Origin: Paenibacillus ginsengarvi
GTDB lineage: Bacteria > Bacillota > Bacilli > Paenibacillales > NBRC-103111
NCBI RefSeq assembly: GCF_003626695.1
Contig: NZ_RBAH01000016.1
Span: forward strand, 124,001-188,000
Direction of reading: 5' to 3'
Length of the DNA stretch: 64,000 nt
Every line of letters begins with the position of its first letter. Positions within the stretch are counted from its first letter, which is position 1. Below are positions 1 through 8,810 of this stretch, piece after piece. The translations under genes and the position numbers were made by a program. The notes below the pieces were generated by a model. The model was given only the letters and a program-made list of their open reading frames with translations, ran no database searches and was not told the DNA's origin.

Positions 1-203
1 TACAGCATGACGTCGCCTTGCTTCAGCTCGTACGGGACTTCCTCCACATGGACGATCACCTCGCCCTTGTCCACGTAGAACAGCTCCCAGAAATCGTGCT
101 TCTCGCCGTGAAACACATAGTCCTTCGTAAACTCGAAATAATGAAACGCATGCAGCAAATCGACATGAATATAATTGCGGAGCCGAATACCCGCGTAGCT
201 CAT
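1..203 (-). CDS. AraC-family regulator, N-terminal fragment
   Basis: The first 67 residues of a protein running off the left edge. It starts at the ATG on the minus strand at 203 (MSYAGIRLRNYIHVDLLHAF). The visible part is a cupin-type sensor segment: an aromatic strand, then HDFWELFYVDKGE and a turn with a buried VHVEEVPYELKQGDVM strand. This is the usual N-terminal arm of AraC-family sugar regulators, here very close to the start. The DNA-binding C-terminus would lie outside the window. It is divergent from the oxidoreductase at 424, so it may regulate that gene. The cupin fold is seen; the AraC assignment is inferred from family pattern. Confidence 0.7.
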   Translation of the reverse strand, partial: MSYAGIRLRNYIHVDLLHAFHYFEFTKDYVFHGEKHDFWELFYVDKGEVIVHVEEVPYELKQGDVML

Positions 204-423
204 CGCCCGCCTCCTTCCCGGACCGCAGGATCGTTTTCATCATCCCGTGGCCGTCTTTTCCCCATTATACATGCCTCCTCCCCCCCGTTGTCGCGGTTTT
301 GGCGATAAAGAACAAAAAAAGTGCGATTTCGGATAAAGAAGATCGCATCCCCCTCCCTTTATAATGCATGTAGAGTACATCTAATCTGTCGCACCTCACA
401 CCGTGCGACCGGGAGGAATCGGT

Positions 424-1545
424 ATGGGACCGAAAGAAAGCTTAAAAGTCGGCATCGTCGGCGCGGCGGGCAGACCGAGAATATTCGCGCAAGCTTTGGC
501 GGATCATCCGCGCGCCGCCGTCGCAGCCATATGCGACGTTACGGAAGAACGGCTGCAGCAGGCGGCCACCTACTTCGGATCATGTCCGGCCTTCCTCTCC
601 TTCGAATCGATGCTGGAGGAAACGGAGCTGGACGCGGTTATCATCGGTACGCCGATGCAGTTCCACGTGGAGCAGTCGCTGCTTGCGCTGGAGCATGATC
701 TGCACGTCATCAGCGAAGTGCCCGCCGGCATTTCCCTGGAAGAATGCCGTCAGCTAACCGCTGCGGCAGCCCGCTCCAAAGGCCAATATATAATGGCGGA
801 AAACTGCAACTACATGAAACCGCATATGATGATTGCGAATATGGCGCGAAGCGGCTTGTTCGGCGAGCTGTATTACGCGGAAGGCGAATATTTGCACGAG
901 GTCAAGGAGCTGAACGAGAGGACGCCCTGGCGCCGGCAGTGGCAGACCGGGATTAACGGAATCACATACGGCACGCACAGCATCGGACCGATTCTGGACT
1001 GGATGGACGGGGACCGGATTGCGAAAGTAAGCTGTATCGGCAGCGGCCATCATTACACGGACAGCTTGAACCGGCCGTACGCCATCGAGGACACCTGCGT
1101 CATGACGGCCAAAACGGAGCGGGGTCGCTTGATCAAAATCCGGCTGGACATGCTGTCCGAACGCCCGGGAGCGCTCAACTACGAACTGCAGGGGACGCGC
1201 GGCTGCTACGAAAGCATCCGCTACGAGCTGCTCGGCGGCGGCAAAGTGTATCTGAAGCGCGAAGGGGAGCAGAAGCACGAATGGACGGATTTGTCCGTTG
1301 CGGGCAAGGAATATATTCCGGATATTTGGCACCGTCTTCCGGAGTCGATGCTTGGCTCAAGCGGCCACGGCGGCAGCGACTACGTGATGATGACCGACTT
1401 CCTGAACGCCTTGACCGAGAACAAGCCTTCGCCGATCTCGATTCACAAGGCGCTGGACATGACGCTTCCCGGGCTGATCAGCCAGCTGTCGATCGAGCGC
1501 GGCGGCGAATGGCTGAACGTACCGGACTCGCGGGCTTGGATTTGA
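424..1545 (+). CDS. Gfo/Idh/MocA family oxidoreductase
   Basis: A 373-aa NAD(P)-dependent oxidoreductase, probably acting on a sugar, inositol or related polyol in the cytoplasm. An N-terminal Rossmann fold begins at residue 6 (LKVGIVGAAGRPRIFAQ), with the family's CDV strand end and the ISEVPAGISLEEC block where most members have an EKP motif. The second domain is the alpha/beta substrate domain. In place of the usual catalytic Lys of EKP this protein has SEVP, so it may be a diverged member. I chose ATG 424 because GGGAGG sits 8 nt upstream; a GTG at 403 in the same frame lacks a site. A strong terminator follows at 1615. Substrate unknown. Confidence 0.85.
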   Translation: MGPKESLKVGIVGAAGRPRIFAQALADHPRAAVAAICDVTEERLQQAATYFGSCPAFLSFESMLEETELDAVIIGTPMQFHVEQSLLALEHDLHVISEVPAGISLEECRQLTAAAARSKGQYIMAENCNYMKPHMMIANMARSGLFGELYYAEGEYLHEVKELNERTPWRRQWQTGINGITYGTHSIGPILDWMDGDRIAKVSCIGSGHHYTDSLNRPYAIEDTCVMTAKTERGRLIKIRLDMLSERPGALNYELQGTRGCYESIRYELLGGGKVYLKREGEQKHEWTDLSVAGKEYIPDIWHRLPESMLGSSGHGGSDYVMMTDFLNALTENKPSPISIHKALDMTLPGLISQLSIERGGEWLNVPDSRAWI

Positions 1546-1614
1546 ACGGCCTTGAACCGGGAAACAGACATACGGAGCTGACTTTTTAACGCAGCAACAG
1601 GCGAGAAATGAAAC

Positions 1615-1655
1615 GCCTCCGGACCGCTCTTTACGAGCGACCGGAGGCATTTTCT
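1615..1655 (+). terminator. Rho-independent terminator after the oxidoreductase
   Basis: GCCTCCGGACCGCTC pairs with GAGCGACCGGAGGC across a 4-nt loop and is followed by ATTTT. It lies between the plus-strand oxidoreductase and the minus-strand YkvA-like gene. Confidence 0.8.
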
Positions 1656-1713
1656 GTGCCTTTTTTGTCGGATATAGCCCGAATCCTTCGAACAGCTTCA
1701 ATCCAGAAGCTCT

Positions 1714-2100
1714 TCAGTTTATCCAATAACGGTAGACAGCGACAGACACCCCGAAAAGCGCCACGCCCCAAATCGCTATAATCATGCTGGCAGCAAGCCA
1801 GTTTTTCGGTTTCCCCTGCTTCGCCCGTTCCTCCGCCAGCTCCGCACAGTCCCGAACTACGGCGGCCGGAAGCAGCTTCAGAGCAGCCGCAACACCTAGA
1901 GGAACCAGAATCACATCGTCCAAGTAGCCAAGCACGGGAATAAAGTCCGGTATTAAATCGATCGGGCTGAAAGCGTATGCGACAACGCAAACGGCAAACC
2001 ACTTGGCGTACCATGGGGTCCGCTTGTCCTTATACGCAAAATAAAGAACAAACAATTGTTTTTTTAGTTGTTTGGCCCATTTCTTAAGCTTCTCCAGCAT
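1714..2100 (-). CDS. YkvA-like DUF1232 membrane protein
   Basis: A 128-aa small membrane protein. After a basic amphipathic N-terminus comes the DUF1232 signature: TPWYAKWFAVCVVAYAFSPI followed at once by DLIPDFIPVLGYLDDVILVP (residues about 28-70). A C-terminal membrane segment, WLAASMIIAIWGVALFGVSV, spans about 102-122. Length and the SPIDLIPD core match the family. Molecular function is unknown for the family. The gene stands alone between the terminator at 1615 and the fucosidase stop at 2159, and could be read through from the fucosidase. Confidence 0.85.
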   Translation of the reverse strand: MLEKLKKWAKQLKKQLFVLYFAYKDKRTPWYAKWFAVCVVAYAFSPIDLIPDFIPVLGYLDDVILVPLGVAAALKLLPAAVVRDCAELAEERAKQGKPKNWLAASMIIAIWGVALFGVSVAVYRYWIN

Positions 2101-2158
2101 ACTCGTCCCCCTTGACGAATGCTTCCCCCGGCCTGCAAGTAAACAAGTCCCGAACGGG

Positions 2159-3412
2159 TTAAGGCTTTAATGTAACTTCCGCTACCCGGACTACGTAGTT
2201 CACTCCGTAGGGAAAACCCGTCGCCTTGAAGCGGAACGTCCCGGCTGCCGTTTCCTGCGTAAATTCCAGCTCCTCGCCGTTATCCAGCCAGCGCACGGAT
2301 TCCACCTCGCGCCGCAGTCCGGTAAACGTCTTCTCGCCCGGCCCGCCGCCTTCGACCGTGACGGCGGCATGTCCACTTATTTTGAGATGATGGATGAAGA
2401 GGTACAGCTTCCCATCCGTCGTCTCCAGCGCAAAATTGCTGCCTTCCCCTTCCGCCTCGGCCGGTTTGCCTTCATAGATCGGCTTCCCGTTGACGGCGAA
2501 CCATTGTCCGAGCGTCTCCAGCATCGCCTGCTGAAGCGTTAGGATACGGCCTTCGGCTGTCGGGCCGACATTGAGCAGGTAGTTCGCTCCCGCTTTTCTG
2601 CACGCGCATAAGCTTTCGATCAGATGGGGAACGGATTTGTACATGAAATCGCCTGCGCCGATCCCCCAGTGATCGTTTATCGTTTCGCACATTTCGGCCG
2701 CCACGTATTTGCTCATGCCGCTCCGGTCCATCGGCTTCGGCCGCCCTTGCTCGAAGGTGACGCTATCGATCTCGGGGTGACCCAGCTCGCCCCGGTGCGA
2801 CAGTCCGGTATTGTTAATAATAAGCGCCTCCGGCTGATGCCTGCGGATCATGCCGTACAGCTCGTTCAGCTTCCAGTCCGCGTCCGGCCGGCTCCAATTG
2901 CCGTCGAACCAGAGTCCGCCGATAGGCCCGTACTGCGTGCACAAAATTTCCACGGAGCGGTACAAATAGTCCAGGTAAGCGTCGAAATCGCGCTCGAAGG
3001 AAGGCTCGTACCAATCCAGTGTCGTATGATACAGCACCGGCAGCAGCCCCTCTTCCCGGCACGCCGCAATCAGATCGGCTACAAAGTCGCGCTTCGCCGG
3101 ACTGTGCATGGAGTCATAGCGGTTCAGCCCGCGCGTATCGTAGAGGGAGAAGCCGTCATGGTGACGGGTCGTAAACGTGATGTAGTTCATGCCCGCCCTT
3201 TTGGCGATGCCGGCAATCTCGCGGGCGTCGAAATGCTCGGCCGTGAACGTATCCATCAATCGGGTGTACTCGCCCTGGGGGATGCTGCCGATCTTCTGAA
3301 TCCATTCTCCTTTCCCGAGCTGCGAATACAGCCCCCAGTGAATGAACATGCCGAAGCCGAGACGCTCGAAACGGGCGATCCGGGGCTGCGGGACAGGGAC
3401 GTTTTGTTCCAT
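2159..3412 (-). CDS. Alpha-L-fucosidase, GH29 family
   Basis: A 417-aa glycoside hydrolase predicted to release terminal L-fucose from glycans. The family's opening motif ERLGFGMFIHWGLYSQLGKG lies at residues 13-33. Further on are YITFTTRHHDGFSLYDT (about 75) and the strand GGLWFDGNWSRPDADW (about 165), whose Asp is the usual nucleophile position. No signal peptide is visible, so it is probably cytoplasmic and acts on imported oligosaccharides. The C-terminal 100 residues form a beta-sandwich. It is divergent from the Crp/Fnr regulator at 3576, which could control it. The length is on the short side but complete. Confidence 0.9.
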   Translation of the reverse strand: MEQNVPVPQPRIARFERLGFGMFIHWGLYSQLGKGEWIQKIGSIPQGEYTRLMDTFTAEHFDAREIAGIAKRAGMNYITFTTRHHDGFSLYDTRGLNRYDSMHSPAKRDFVADLIAACREEGLLPVLYHTTLDWYEPSFERDFDAYLDYLYRSVEILCTQYGPIGGLWFDGNWSRPDADWKLNELYGMIRRHQPEALIINNTGLSHRGELGHPEIDSVTFEQGRPKPMDRSGMSKYVAAEMCETINDHWGIGAGDFMYKSVPHLIESLCACRKAGANYLLNVGPTAEGRILTLQQAMLETLGQWFAVNGKPIYEGKPAEAEGEGSNFALETTDGKLYLFIHHLKISGHAAVTVEGGGPGEKTFTGLRREVESVRWLDNGEELEFTQETAAGTFRFKATGFPYGVNYVVRVAEVTLKP

Positions 3413-3575
3413 GCTCTCTCATTCCTTCCTATCGGATATGGACAACTTGTCTATCGTATCTACTCTACTATATGAAATGCGCTTCGAACGCGCAAATGCT
3501 AAAATGGGAATAAAACAAGAGCTGCCCCGCGGTGAGCGAGCAGCTTCGACAAGCCCAAGAAGGCGAGGTGCCGGC

Positions 3576-4277
3576 ATGAGTACCGTTTTTCCGCGATCGC
3601 AAATATTGAATGCCTTTCCTTGCTTGCGCGCGGTTACTTCCAAGCAGTGGCTCGAGGCCAATCCCGCAATCCGCAAGTTTCCGGCAAAATCATGCATCTT
3701 TCAGCGGGAGGATGCTGCTGCGTACGGGATGTTTCTGCTGAGCGGCACCGCCCGCATCAACCGCATCGCAGAGGATGGCAGCGAAGCCTTCATAAGCGCG
3801 ATCTCCCCGGGCGAGGTGTGCGCCCTGCTCGTTTTAAGCGGCCTCAGCGGCCGCGATTACCCGGGTACGATTACTGCCGAATCGGATGTCGAGGCGTTGT
3901 TCGTGGACAAATCAAGCTTCCTCGGCTGGCTGCAAACACATGAGGCTATTCGAGGCGCGGTGTTCGGAGGGCTGCTGGACGGCATTTTACGCCTGAGCGA
4001 GCGGACCGGCGGGCGTCGTCTGCCGTCGCTGGACGCACGGCTCGCCGAGGCGCTGCTGCGAACGACCTCTAAGCAAAAGCCGCGGCTCGAAGCGACCCAT
4101 CACGAGCTGGCCGTCGAGATCGGCTCTTCCCGCGAAGTCGTCAGCCGTGCGCTGCTTCGCTACCGCCAGAAGGGATGGATCGAGACGGGCCGCGGCTGGT
4201 GCCGGATCGTCCGGCGTCAGGATCTGGAATCGCTGCTTGGTGACCAGGTCACAGAAGCGATCCATACCTCCGGATAA
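3576..4277 (+). CDS. Crp/Fnr-family transcriptional regulator
   Basis: A 233-aa one-component regulator. Residues about 15-125 form a cyclic-nucleotide-binding-like beta barrel (FPAKSCIFQREDAAAYGMFL, then GTARINRIAEDGSEAFISAI and SPGEVCALLVLSGLSGRDYP). The arginine expected in a true cAMP pocket is not evident. The C-terminal HTH includes HHELAVEIGSSREVVSRALL, the Crp recognition-helix pattern. CPCLRAV-like Cys spacing for a Fnr iron-sulphur cluster is absent; only scattered Cys occur. I chose ATG 3576 because it gives the normal family length; the upstream in-frame codons overlap the divergent fucosidase promoter. It is followed 41 nt later by a peroxiredoxin-like gene, suggesting a redox or stress role. 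Confidence 0.85.
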   Translation: MSTVFPRSQILNAFPCLRAVTSKQWLEANPAIRKFPAKSCIFQREDAAAYGMFLLSGTARINRIAEDGSEAFISAISPGEVCALLVLSGLSGRDYPGTITAESDVEALFVDKSSFLGWLQTHEAIRGAVFGGLLDGILRLSERTGGRRLPSLDARLAEALLRTTSKQKPRLEATHHELAVEIGSSREVVSRALLRYRQKGWIETGRGWCRIVRRQDLESLLGDQVTEAIHTSG

Positions 4278-4318
4278 AATGGGATTGCAACCCATTATCC
4301 GAACATGTGGAGGTAACT

Positions 4319-4879
4319 ATGGTTCTTCATCTTCAGCCGGGCATACCCGCCCCGGCATTTACAGCGGCCGACATCCACGGTCATCCGGTAACGCTCGAGA
4401 GCTACCGGGGACGGAAAGTGCTGCTCTCCTTTTTCCGCTTCTCGGCTTGCGCCTTGTGCAATTTGCGTGTTCGGCATTATATAGGCCGCTATCCCGAGTG
4501 GCAGCAGCAAGGCCTTGACATTATCGCCGTGTTCGAATCGCCCCTAGCGAACATGAGGAGTTATGTAGGCGCTCAGAACGCTCCCTTCCCGCTTATTGCC
4601 GATCCGAAGGCTTCCTTGTACGAACTGTACGGAACGGAAACTTCCGAAGAAAAAGTAAAAGCGACACTCGCGGACGCCGGTACGAAAGCGGCGATCGCCG
4701 AAGCGGCCGCCGCCGGCTTCGAGCTGACGCCGGAGGAAGGCTCCAATTTTCACCGGATACCGGCTGAATTTTTAATCGACGAGAACGGCATTTTGCAAGT
4801 TGTACATTACGGCCGGCTTGTTACCGACCATTTGGAGCTCGCGGCGATCGACCGTTTCGCAGAGGAGCGGCCTCGCTGA
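4319..4879 (+). CDS. Peroxiredoxin-like (AhpC/TSA) protein
   Basis: A 186-aa cytoplasmic thioredoxin-fold protein. The AhpC/TSA opening LQPGIPAPAFTAADIHGHPV is followed by the strand KVLLSFFRFSACALCNLRVR, which carries a CALC motif (residues about 44-47) in place of the classical TxxC peroxidatic motif. It continues with IAVFESPLANMRSYV and IPAEFLIDENGILQVVHYG. The CxxC suggests thiol reductase or peroxidase chemistry of the 'peroxiredoxin-like' subgroup. ATG 4319 is preceded by TGGAGG; a GTG at 4307 is in frame but overlaps that site. It probably shares an operon with the Crp/Fnr regulator. The terminator at 4939 closes the unit. Confidence 0.85.
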   Translation: MVLHLQPGIPAPAFTAADIHGHPVTLESYRGRKVLLSFFRFSACALCNLRVRHYIGRYPEWQQQGLDIIAVFESPLANMRSYVGAQNAPFPLIADPKASLYELYGTETSEEKVKATLADAGTKAAIAEAAAAGFELTPEEGSNFHRIPAEFLIDENGILQVVHYGRLVTDHLELAAIDRFAEERPR

Positions 4880-4938
4880 CAAGCATCCGCAAAAGCCGGA
4901 AGAAAAGTGACGTCCCCTTAAACCGCTGAGAAGCTAAT

Positions 4939-4987
4939 GACTCCTGCCAGAGAATGATTATTCCCTGGTAGGAGTCAGTTTGTTTTT
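4939..4987 (+). terminator. Rho-independent terminator
   Basis: GACTCCTGCCAG and CTGGTAGGAGTC form a long stem around AGAATGATTATTCC, which is itself partly self-complementary, and a T-rich tail (GTTTGTTTTT) follows. It ends the Crp/peroxiredoxin operon. Confidence 0.8.
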
Positions 4988-5021
4988 GGCGCCAGGATTC
5001 GGAGAGGATGGGTAGAGCAGC

Positions 5022-5129
5022 ATGAAAAAGATTGGTTTGCTTTTAGCCGGGTTCGGCATACGAACCGTTTGTAATTACATTTCTCAAATGGATCATTCGG
5101 CAGCAGAACTGATTTACTTACACAAGTAG
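5022..5129 (+). CDS. Possible 35-aa small peptide
   Basis: An uncalled short ORF, MKKIGLLLAGFGIRTVCNYI followed by 15 more residues ending YLHK. It has a KK start and a hydrophobic core typical of a signal or anchor peptide. A GGAGAGG lies 14 nt upstream of the ATG, which is far. A 5-codon ORF starting 7 nt after it (ATG 5008) ends in an ATGA overlap with this start, so translational coupling is possible. It sits just after the terminator and 110 nt before the HTH/BtrH-like pair. Function unknown; it may not be expressed. Confidence 0.3.
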   Translation: MKKIGLLLAGFGIRTVCNYISQMDHSAAELIYLHK

Positions 5130-5242
5130 GAGACCTGCACTCCGGTGCAGAATGTTCAACAATAATGACCGTTCACTTAGGAGGCGGCGGCAGAGGATTA
5201 CGGAAATTATATATAAATGTTTGTCATCCATAATGAAAAAAG

Positions 5243-5863
5243 GTGGTAGCTATAAGCGCGTATGTCAGGATTCATTGGTTGCACTTCCAGTTGCTCAACA
5301 ATCAGTTCCCCAATGCCAAGAAACTGGCAGTTCACTTTGAAATCTCCCATAGACAGGCTCAGCGAGATCTTGAATATATGAGAGATTCGCTTGGTGCCCC
5401 TATCGAGTATTTATTTGCGAAAAAAGGCTACCGGTATAAGGAATCGTTTATTCTTCCTACCTATTTCATCGATAAAAGCGACCAAGTCATATTGGAGGAT
5501 CTATCCGAATACTATGAAGGTTTGTTTGAAATGGGCCTCAAACATTATGAAGGCTTCTCCGATCTCCTTAAAAGATTGAGCGGTCAAGAAGCCATAAAGC
5601 CGGAGCAAGTGATTCATTTGCCAGTAGCGCCTTTTGTTGCAACCATTGAATTTCTGGAGGGACGTTCGAACTTCAGATTGATTCAAAGGTTTTGTATAAA
5701 AGAACTTTCTGAAAATCGAAAGATTTTTGAGTTTACCAATAGTGAGTTATTTATTGGCTTACTATTGTCATGCGGTACTGGGTTTCGCGTTGAGTCGCCA
5801 GCTTGGTTGCGAGAACGTGTTGTTCAAATTTCCGAAAAGGTGATTCATTCCAACCGATTTTAG
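5243..5863 (+). CDS. DeoR/WYL-type HTH regulator without a WYL core
   Basis: A 206-aa putative DNA-binding protein. Residues about 5-50 are an HTH_11 domain (YVRIHWLHFQLLNNQFPNAK then LAVHFEISHRQAQRDLEYMR), the pattern that starts WYL-domain regulators, followed by SLGAPIEYLFAKKGYRY. The C-terminal half resembles the WCX extension (FIGLLLSCGTGFRVESPAWL) and the central WYL ligand domain seems absent. The start is uncertain: GTG 5243 is the only in-frame standard start near the right place, but the best Shine-Dalgarno-like stretch (AAAGGTGG) overlaps it and points to an in-frame ATA at 5252. It is followed 88 nt later by the BtrH-like gene and is likely its regulator. Base composition is more A+T-rich than neighbours. 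Confidence 0.65.
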   Translation: MVAISAYVRIHWLHFQLLNNQFPNAKKLAVHFEISHRQAQRDLEYMRDSLGAPIEYLFAKKGYRYKESFILPTYFIDKSDQVILEDLSEYYEGLFEMGLKHYEGFSDLLKRLSGQEAIKPEQVIHLPVAPFVATIEFLEGRSNFRLIQRFCIKELSENRKIFEFTNSELFIGLLLSCGTGFRVESPAWLRERVVQISEKVIHSNRF

Positions 5864-5951
5864 TTTTTACTATGACACGCTATGTCGTAGTAAATATTTT
5901 ATACTGTAATCACGGTTCCGGAGCCGATCCAACAAGTAAGGGGATAAGAAG

Positions 5952-6908
5952 ATGAACAGGAAGGAAACGCTGAACATTACAATTGCCGGAACATGGAGCA
6001 CCTATGCAGGATCTATGATGAGTATTTTGAACAACTGCGGTATGTGGGATTCTGACCGAAGTTTAGCTGATTTTATGGGAATGACCGGAATAGCATTCCA
6101 ATTCATAGTGCATAAAGCATGTGCGTCCAGTTCAGTTACGGCGTACGATTGGGAAAGCGATCATCCATCCTTTTTAAAGCGAATTGGTGTTAAAACAGAT
6201 TTTTGCTTTTCTGTACCCAGTCAAAGTGACTATCAGAACGTTTGCAAAATTGCCGAAAAAGAAATCAAAGATTCCATACATGCTGGCAGAGGCGTTGTTT
6301 TATGGGGCATTGATACCGGTGAATTTGGGATTGTTAGCGGGTATGATGACGATGAAAAAATTTTTTACGTATCCGGTATCGGATCGAGTGATGGAGTTAC
6401 AAGCAGCCCGATTCTATACTCAAATTTAGGAAGAACGTTCCAACCGGCCCCCATCATGTATTGCCACTATCCAATAAGCTACGAACCCCGCAAAGAACAT
6501 GATATTTTTGCGGACTCCTTAACGTTCTATGTTCGATATATGAGAGAATCAAACATCCGCGGCGACTTCGATCAGGGCTTAGCAGCTTACGACTATTGGA
6601 TTCATGCGATGAATACGGATTTTCAGCCGTTCGGACTACGATATATTACAGGTGTATATACGGAAAGAAAGATACTGACTTACCAATATTTCGAAGGTCA
6701 TAATAAGTATCTTAGTCCAGATTTTATTGAAATCTGGGATAACATTCAAGTAATCTTCAGAAAAATACATTTCGACATACTTGAGCAAAACTTTAATGGA
6801 TGGAATCATTTGCATAAATCGGTTTCTAAAACTCAGGCAAAAGCTGTACAAAATTTACTTTCTCAGGCGAAAATACTGGAGGAACGAGCCCTTCAATTAG
6901 CAATATAA
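5952..6908 (+). CDS. BtrH/C39-peptidase-like protein of unknown function
   Basis: A 318-aa protein whose first about 170 residues read like the papain-like N-terminal domain of butirosin-biosynthesis protein BtrH: a start block ITIAGTWSTYAGSMMSILNN, a hydrophobic GIAFQFIVHK strand, and a GVVLWGIDTGEFGIVSGYDD segment where the catalytic His region would be. The Cys expected near residue 14 in acyltransferases of this fold is replaced (GTWSTYAG), so enzymatic activity is doubtful. The C-terminal 150 residues are helical and not recognised. ATG 5952 has a purine-rich GTAAGGGG site. A+T-rich codon use compared with flanks suggests acquisition. Function cannot be assigned; the family link is by pattern only. 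Confidence 0.55.
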   Translation: MNRKETLNITIAGTWSTYAGSMMSILNNCGMWDSDRSLADFMGMTGIAFQFIVHKACASSSVTAYDWESDHPSFLKRIGVKTDFCFSVPSQSDYQNVCKIAEKEIKDSIHAGRGVVLWGIDTGEFGIVSGYDDDEKIFYVSGIGSSDGVTSSPILYSNLGRTFQPAPIMYCHYPISYEPRKEHDIFADSLTFYVRYMRESNIRGDFDQGLAAYDYWIHAMNTDFQPFGLRYITGVYTERKILTYQYFEGHNKYLSPDFIEIWDNIQVIFRKIHFDILEQNFNGWNHLHKSVSKTQAKAVQNLLSQAKILEERALQLAI

Positions 6909-6915
6909 GAAACAA

Positions 6916-6943
6916 AGGCAGCCGTTCAAACGAACAGCTGCCT
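6916..6943. terminator. Hairpin between convergent genes
   Basis: AGGCAGCCGTTC and GAACAGCTGCCT flank a 4-nt loop. It lies between the stop of the BtrH-like gene (6908) and the stop of the histidine kinase (6975). The T-rich flank is better on the minus strand (CCTTTGTTTC). Confidence 0.65.
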
Positions 6944-6974
6944 CTGTCTCCTTACTAGGTTATTGCTTCACGCA

Positions 6975-8810
6975 TCAAGCGTTCGCGAACTGCACCTCCC
7001 GCTGAAGCGGCAACGTCACCTCCACGATCGTGCCGGCCCCTTCCGCCTTGCTGTACCGGATCGTGCCCTTGTGTTCGGAAATGATTTTGAAGCTTACCAT
7101 CAGACCGAGTCCGGTCCCTTTTTCCCTCGTATCGTAAAACGGCTCTCCGAGCTTCGCCATCAGCTCTTCGGATATGCCGGCCCCCTCGTCCTCAATGCGG
7201 ATCAGCACCTCCCGATCCCCCTTTCGGCTCGTCTCCAGCCGGACCGTTCCGGGGACGGACATCGAAGCGATCGCGTTCTGCAGCAGGTTGACGAACACCT
7301 GCTTCAGCTGGTTCTCGTCGCAATCGATTTCTCCGATAAGCGGATCGAAGCTCGTTTCCATAACGATATTGTTCATATTGGCTTGCGGCTGCACCAGCGT
7401 CAAGACGTGACTGATCAATTCCTTCAAGCGAACGCGTTTGTACTTATCGGGCTGATGCTGCGCCAAAAGTAAAAACTCGGTAATGATCGTATCGATCTGC
7501 CCGATCTCCTCGTCGATCACCTCGTACACATCGTCCCGGCCGAGACCTCGCCGCACGAGCTGCATGAAACCTTTGATCGTCGTAAGCGGATTGCGGATTT
7601 CGTGCGCTACGCCGGCGGCCAGCTGTCCGGCCATATGAAGCTTGTCCGATAAGCGGATCATCTGCTCGTTCAGCTTCTGCTCGGTCATATTTTTGGCGAT
7701 CACCATCGCTGCCGCCACCCGTTTGCCATGAATGACTGGAATGGCGGTAACGCCTACGTGGATCGGAAGGCCTTGCTTATGAACCAGCAGCAGCTCGAGC
7801 GAATGCGGAACGCCCCGTTTCACCTGTTCGAACCATCCTTTCGACTCTCCGCTGTATTGATACGGGAGCAGCGAGTAGACGCCCATGTGCAGCAGCTCGT
7901 CTTTCGAATAGCCTGTAATCCGCTCGGCGGCGTCGTTGACTTGAATAATCCATCCTTCCAGGTCGATTGTGCATACAAGATCGGGGTTGCCGTTGTATAA
8001 CGCTTCGAACTGAAGCTTTCGCAAATTCGCCGATTCCATCGCCAGCTTGCGGTCGATATACGCTCCGAGCAGCAAACAGCCGATCATCAGGAGCATGGCG
8101 GCTCCGAGGCCGTACGACAACGCATTCGGCTCCACGGTCCACTCCGCCCATTTCCAGCTATGCCGCGGTACAACTTGCGGCGCCTGCAAAGAAACCGGCA
8201 CGTAACGAACAGCCGCCATGCCGACATAATGCATGCCCGATACAGCGATACCCAGCATGAGAGCGCCAGGCCATTTATCCGTATGATCGCGCTCAAGCAT
8301 GGAAGATTTTTGCATACGGAACGTAAGATAAAGCGCTTGGTAGGAAACAAAGACGGCGATCACGATCGAGAGCAGGAACGGGAACAGCTGGTACCGGATG
8401 GCGTAATCGCTCTGGATCGCGGCCATTCCCGCGTAATGCATAACGGATATGCCTCCGCCCATACAGACGCCGGCGGCAATGAAGCGGCTGGAGCTCAAGA
8501 AGTTCCGGCATACGAGAAAAAAAGCCGAATAGGAAGTGCTGATGGCAATGAGCAGCGAGATCAAGGTCCATATCAAGTTGTAGGTTGCCGGAAAAGGCAG
8601 CCGCATCGCCAAAATTCCGATAAAATGCATCGACCATATGCCGAGCCCCATCGAAACGGCGCTGCACGATATCCAAAGATGACGCCGGAGGCCTCGGTTC
8701 AGATGACGCGCCCGGCTTGTCATATCGAGTGATGTATAGGACGCCATAACAGCCACCGCTACGGATAAAATCACAAGTGAAACATGATAGCTTCCACCTG
8801 CATGTTCCAT
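6975..8810 (-). CDS. MHYT-PAS sensor histidine kinase
   Basis: A 611-aa membrane kinase. The N-terminal 255 residues hold seven hydrophobic segments with three MHYT-type motifs (MHFIG at 61, MHYAG at 124, MHYVG at 193), a module proposed to bind copper and sense gas or redox. A PAS domain follows (about 265-380), then HisKA with the phosphorylated His in AAGVAHEIRNPLTTIKGF (H403), and HATPase_c with the N-box QVFVNLLQNAI (N512), DEGAGIS and GTGLGL. No response regulator gene adjoins it, so the partner is elsewhere, as with Kin-type sporulation kinases. It is transcribed alone. Signal unknown. Confidence 0.92.
   Translation of the reverse strand: MEHAGGSYHVSLVILSVAVAVMASYTSLDMTSRARHLNRGLRRHLWISCSAVSMGLGIWSMHFIGILAMRLPFPATYNLIWTLISLLIAISTSYSAFFLVCRNFLSSSRFIAAGVCMGGGISVMHYAGMAAIQSDYAIRYQLFPFLLSIVIAVFVSYQALYLTFRMQKSSMLERDHTDKWPGALMLGIAVSGMHYVGMAAVRYVPVSLQAPQVVPRHSWKWAEWTVEPNALSYGLGAAMLLMIGCLLLGAYIDRKLAMESANLRKLQFEALYNGNPDLVCTIDLEGWIIQVNDAAERITGYSKDELLHMGVYSLLPYQYSGESKGWFEQVKRGVPHSLELLLVHKQGLPIHVGVTAIPVIHGKRVAAAMVIAKNMTEQKLNEQMIRLSDKLHMAGQLAAGVAHEIRNPLTTIKGFMQLVRRGLGRDDVYEVIDEEIGQIDTIITEFLLLAQHQPDKYKRVRLKELISHVLTLVQPQANMNNIVMETSFDPLIGEIDCDENQLKQVFVNLLQNAIASMSVPGTVRLETSRKGDREVLIRIEDEGAGISEELMAKLGEPFYDTREKGTGLGLMVSFKIISEHKGTIRYSKAEGAGTIVEVTLPLQREVQFANA

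Noticed and set aside
5022..5129. A Phr- or arbitrium-type signalling peptide
   Set aside because: A short hydrophobic ORF alone is not enough; no Rap or AimR-like receptor is adjacent.
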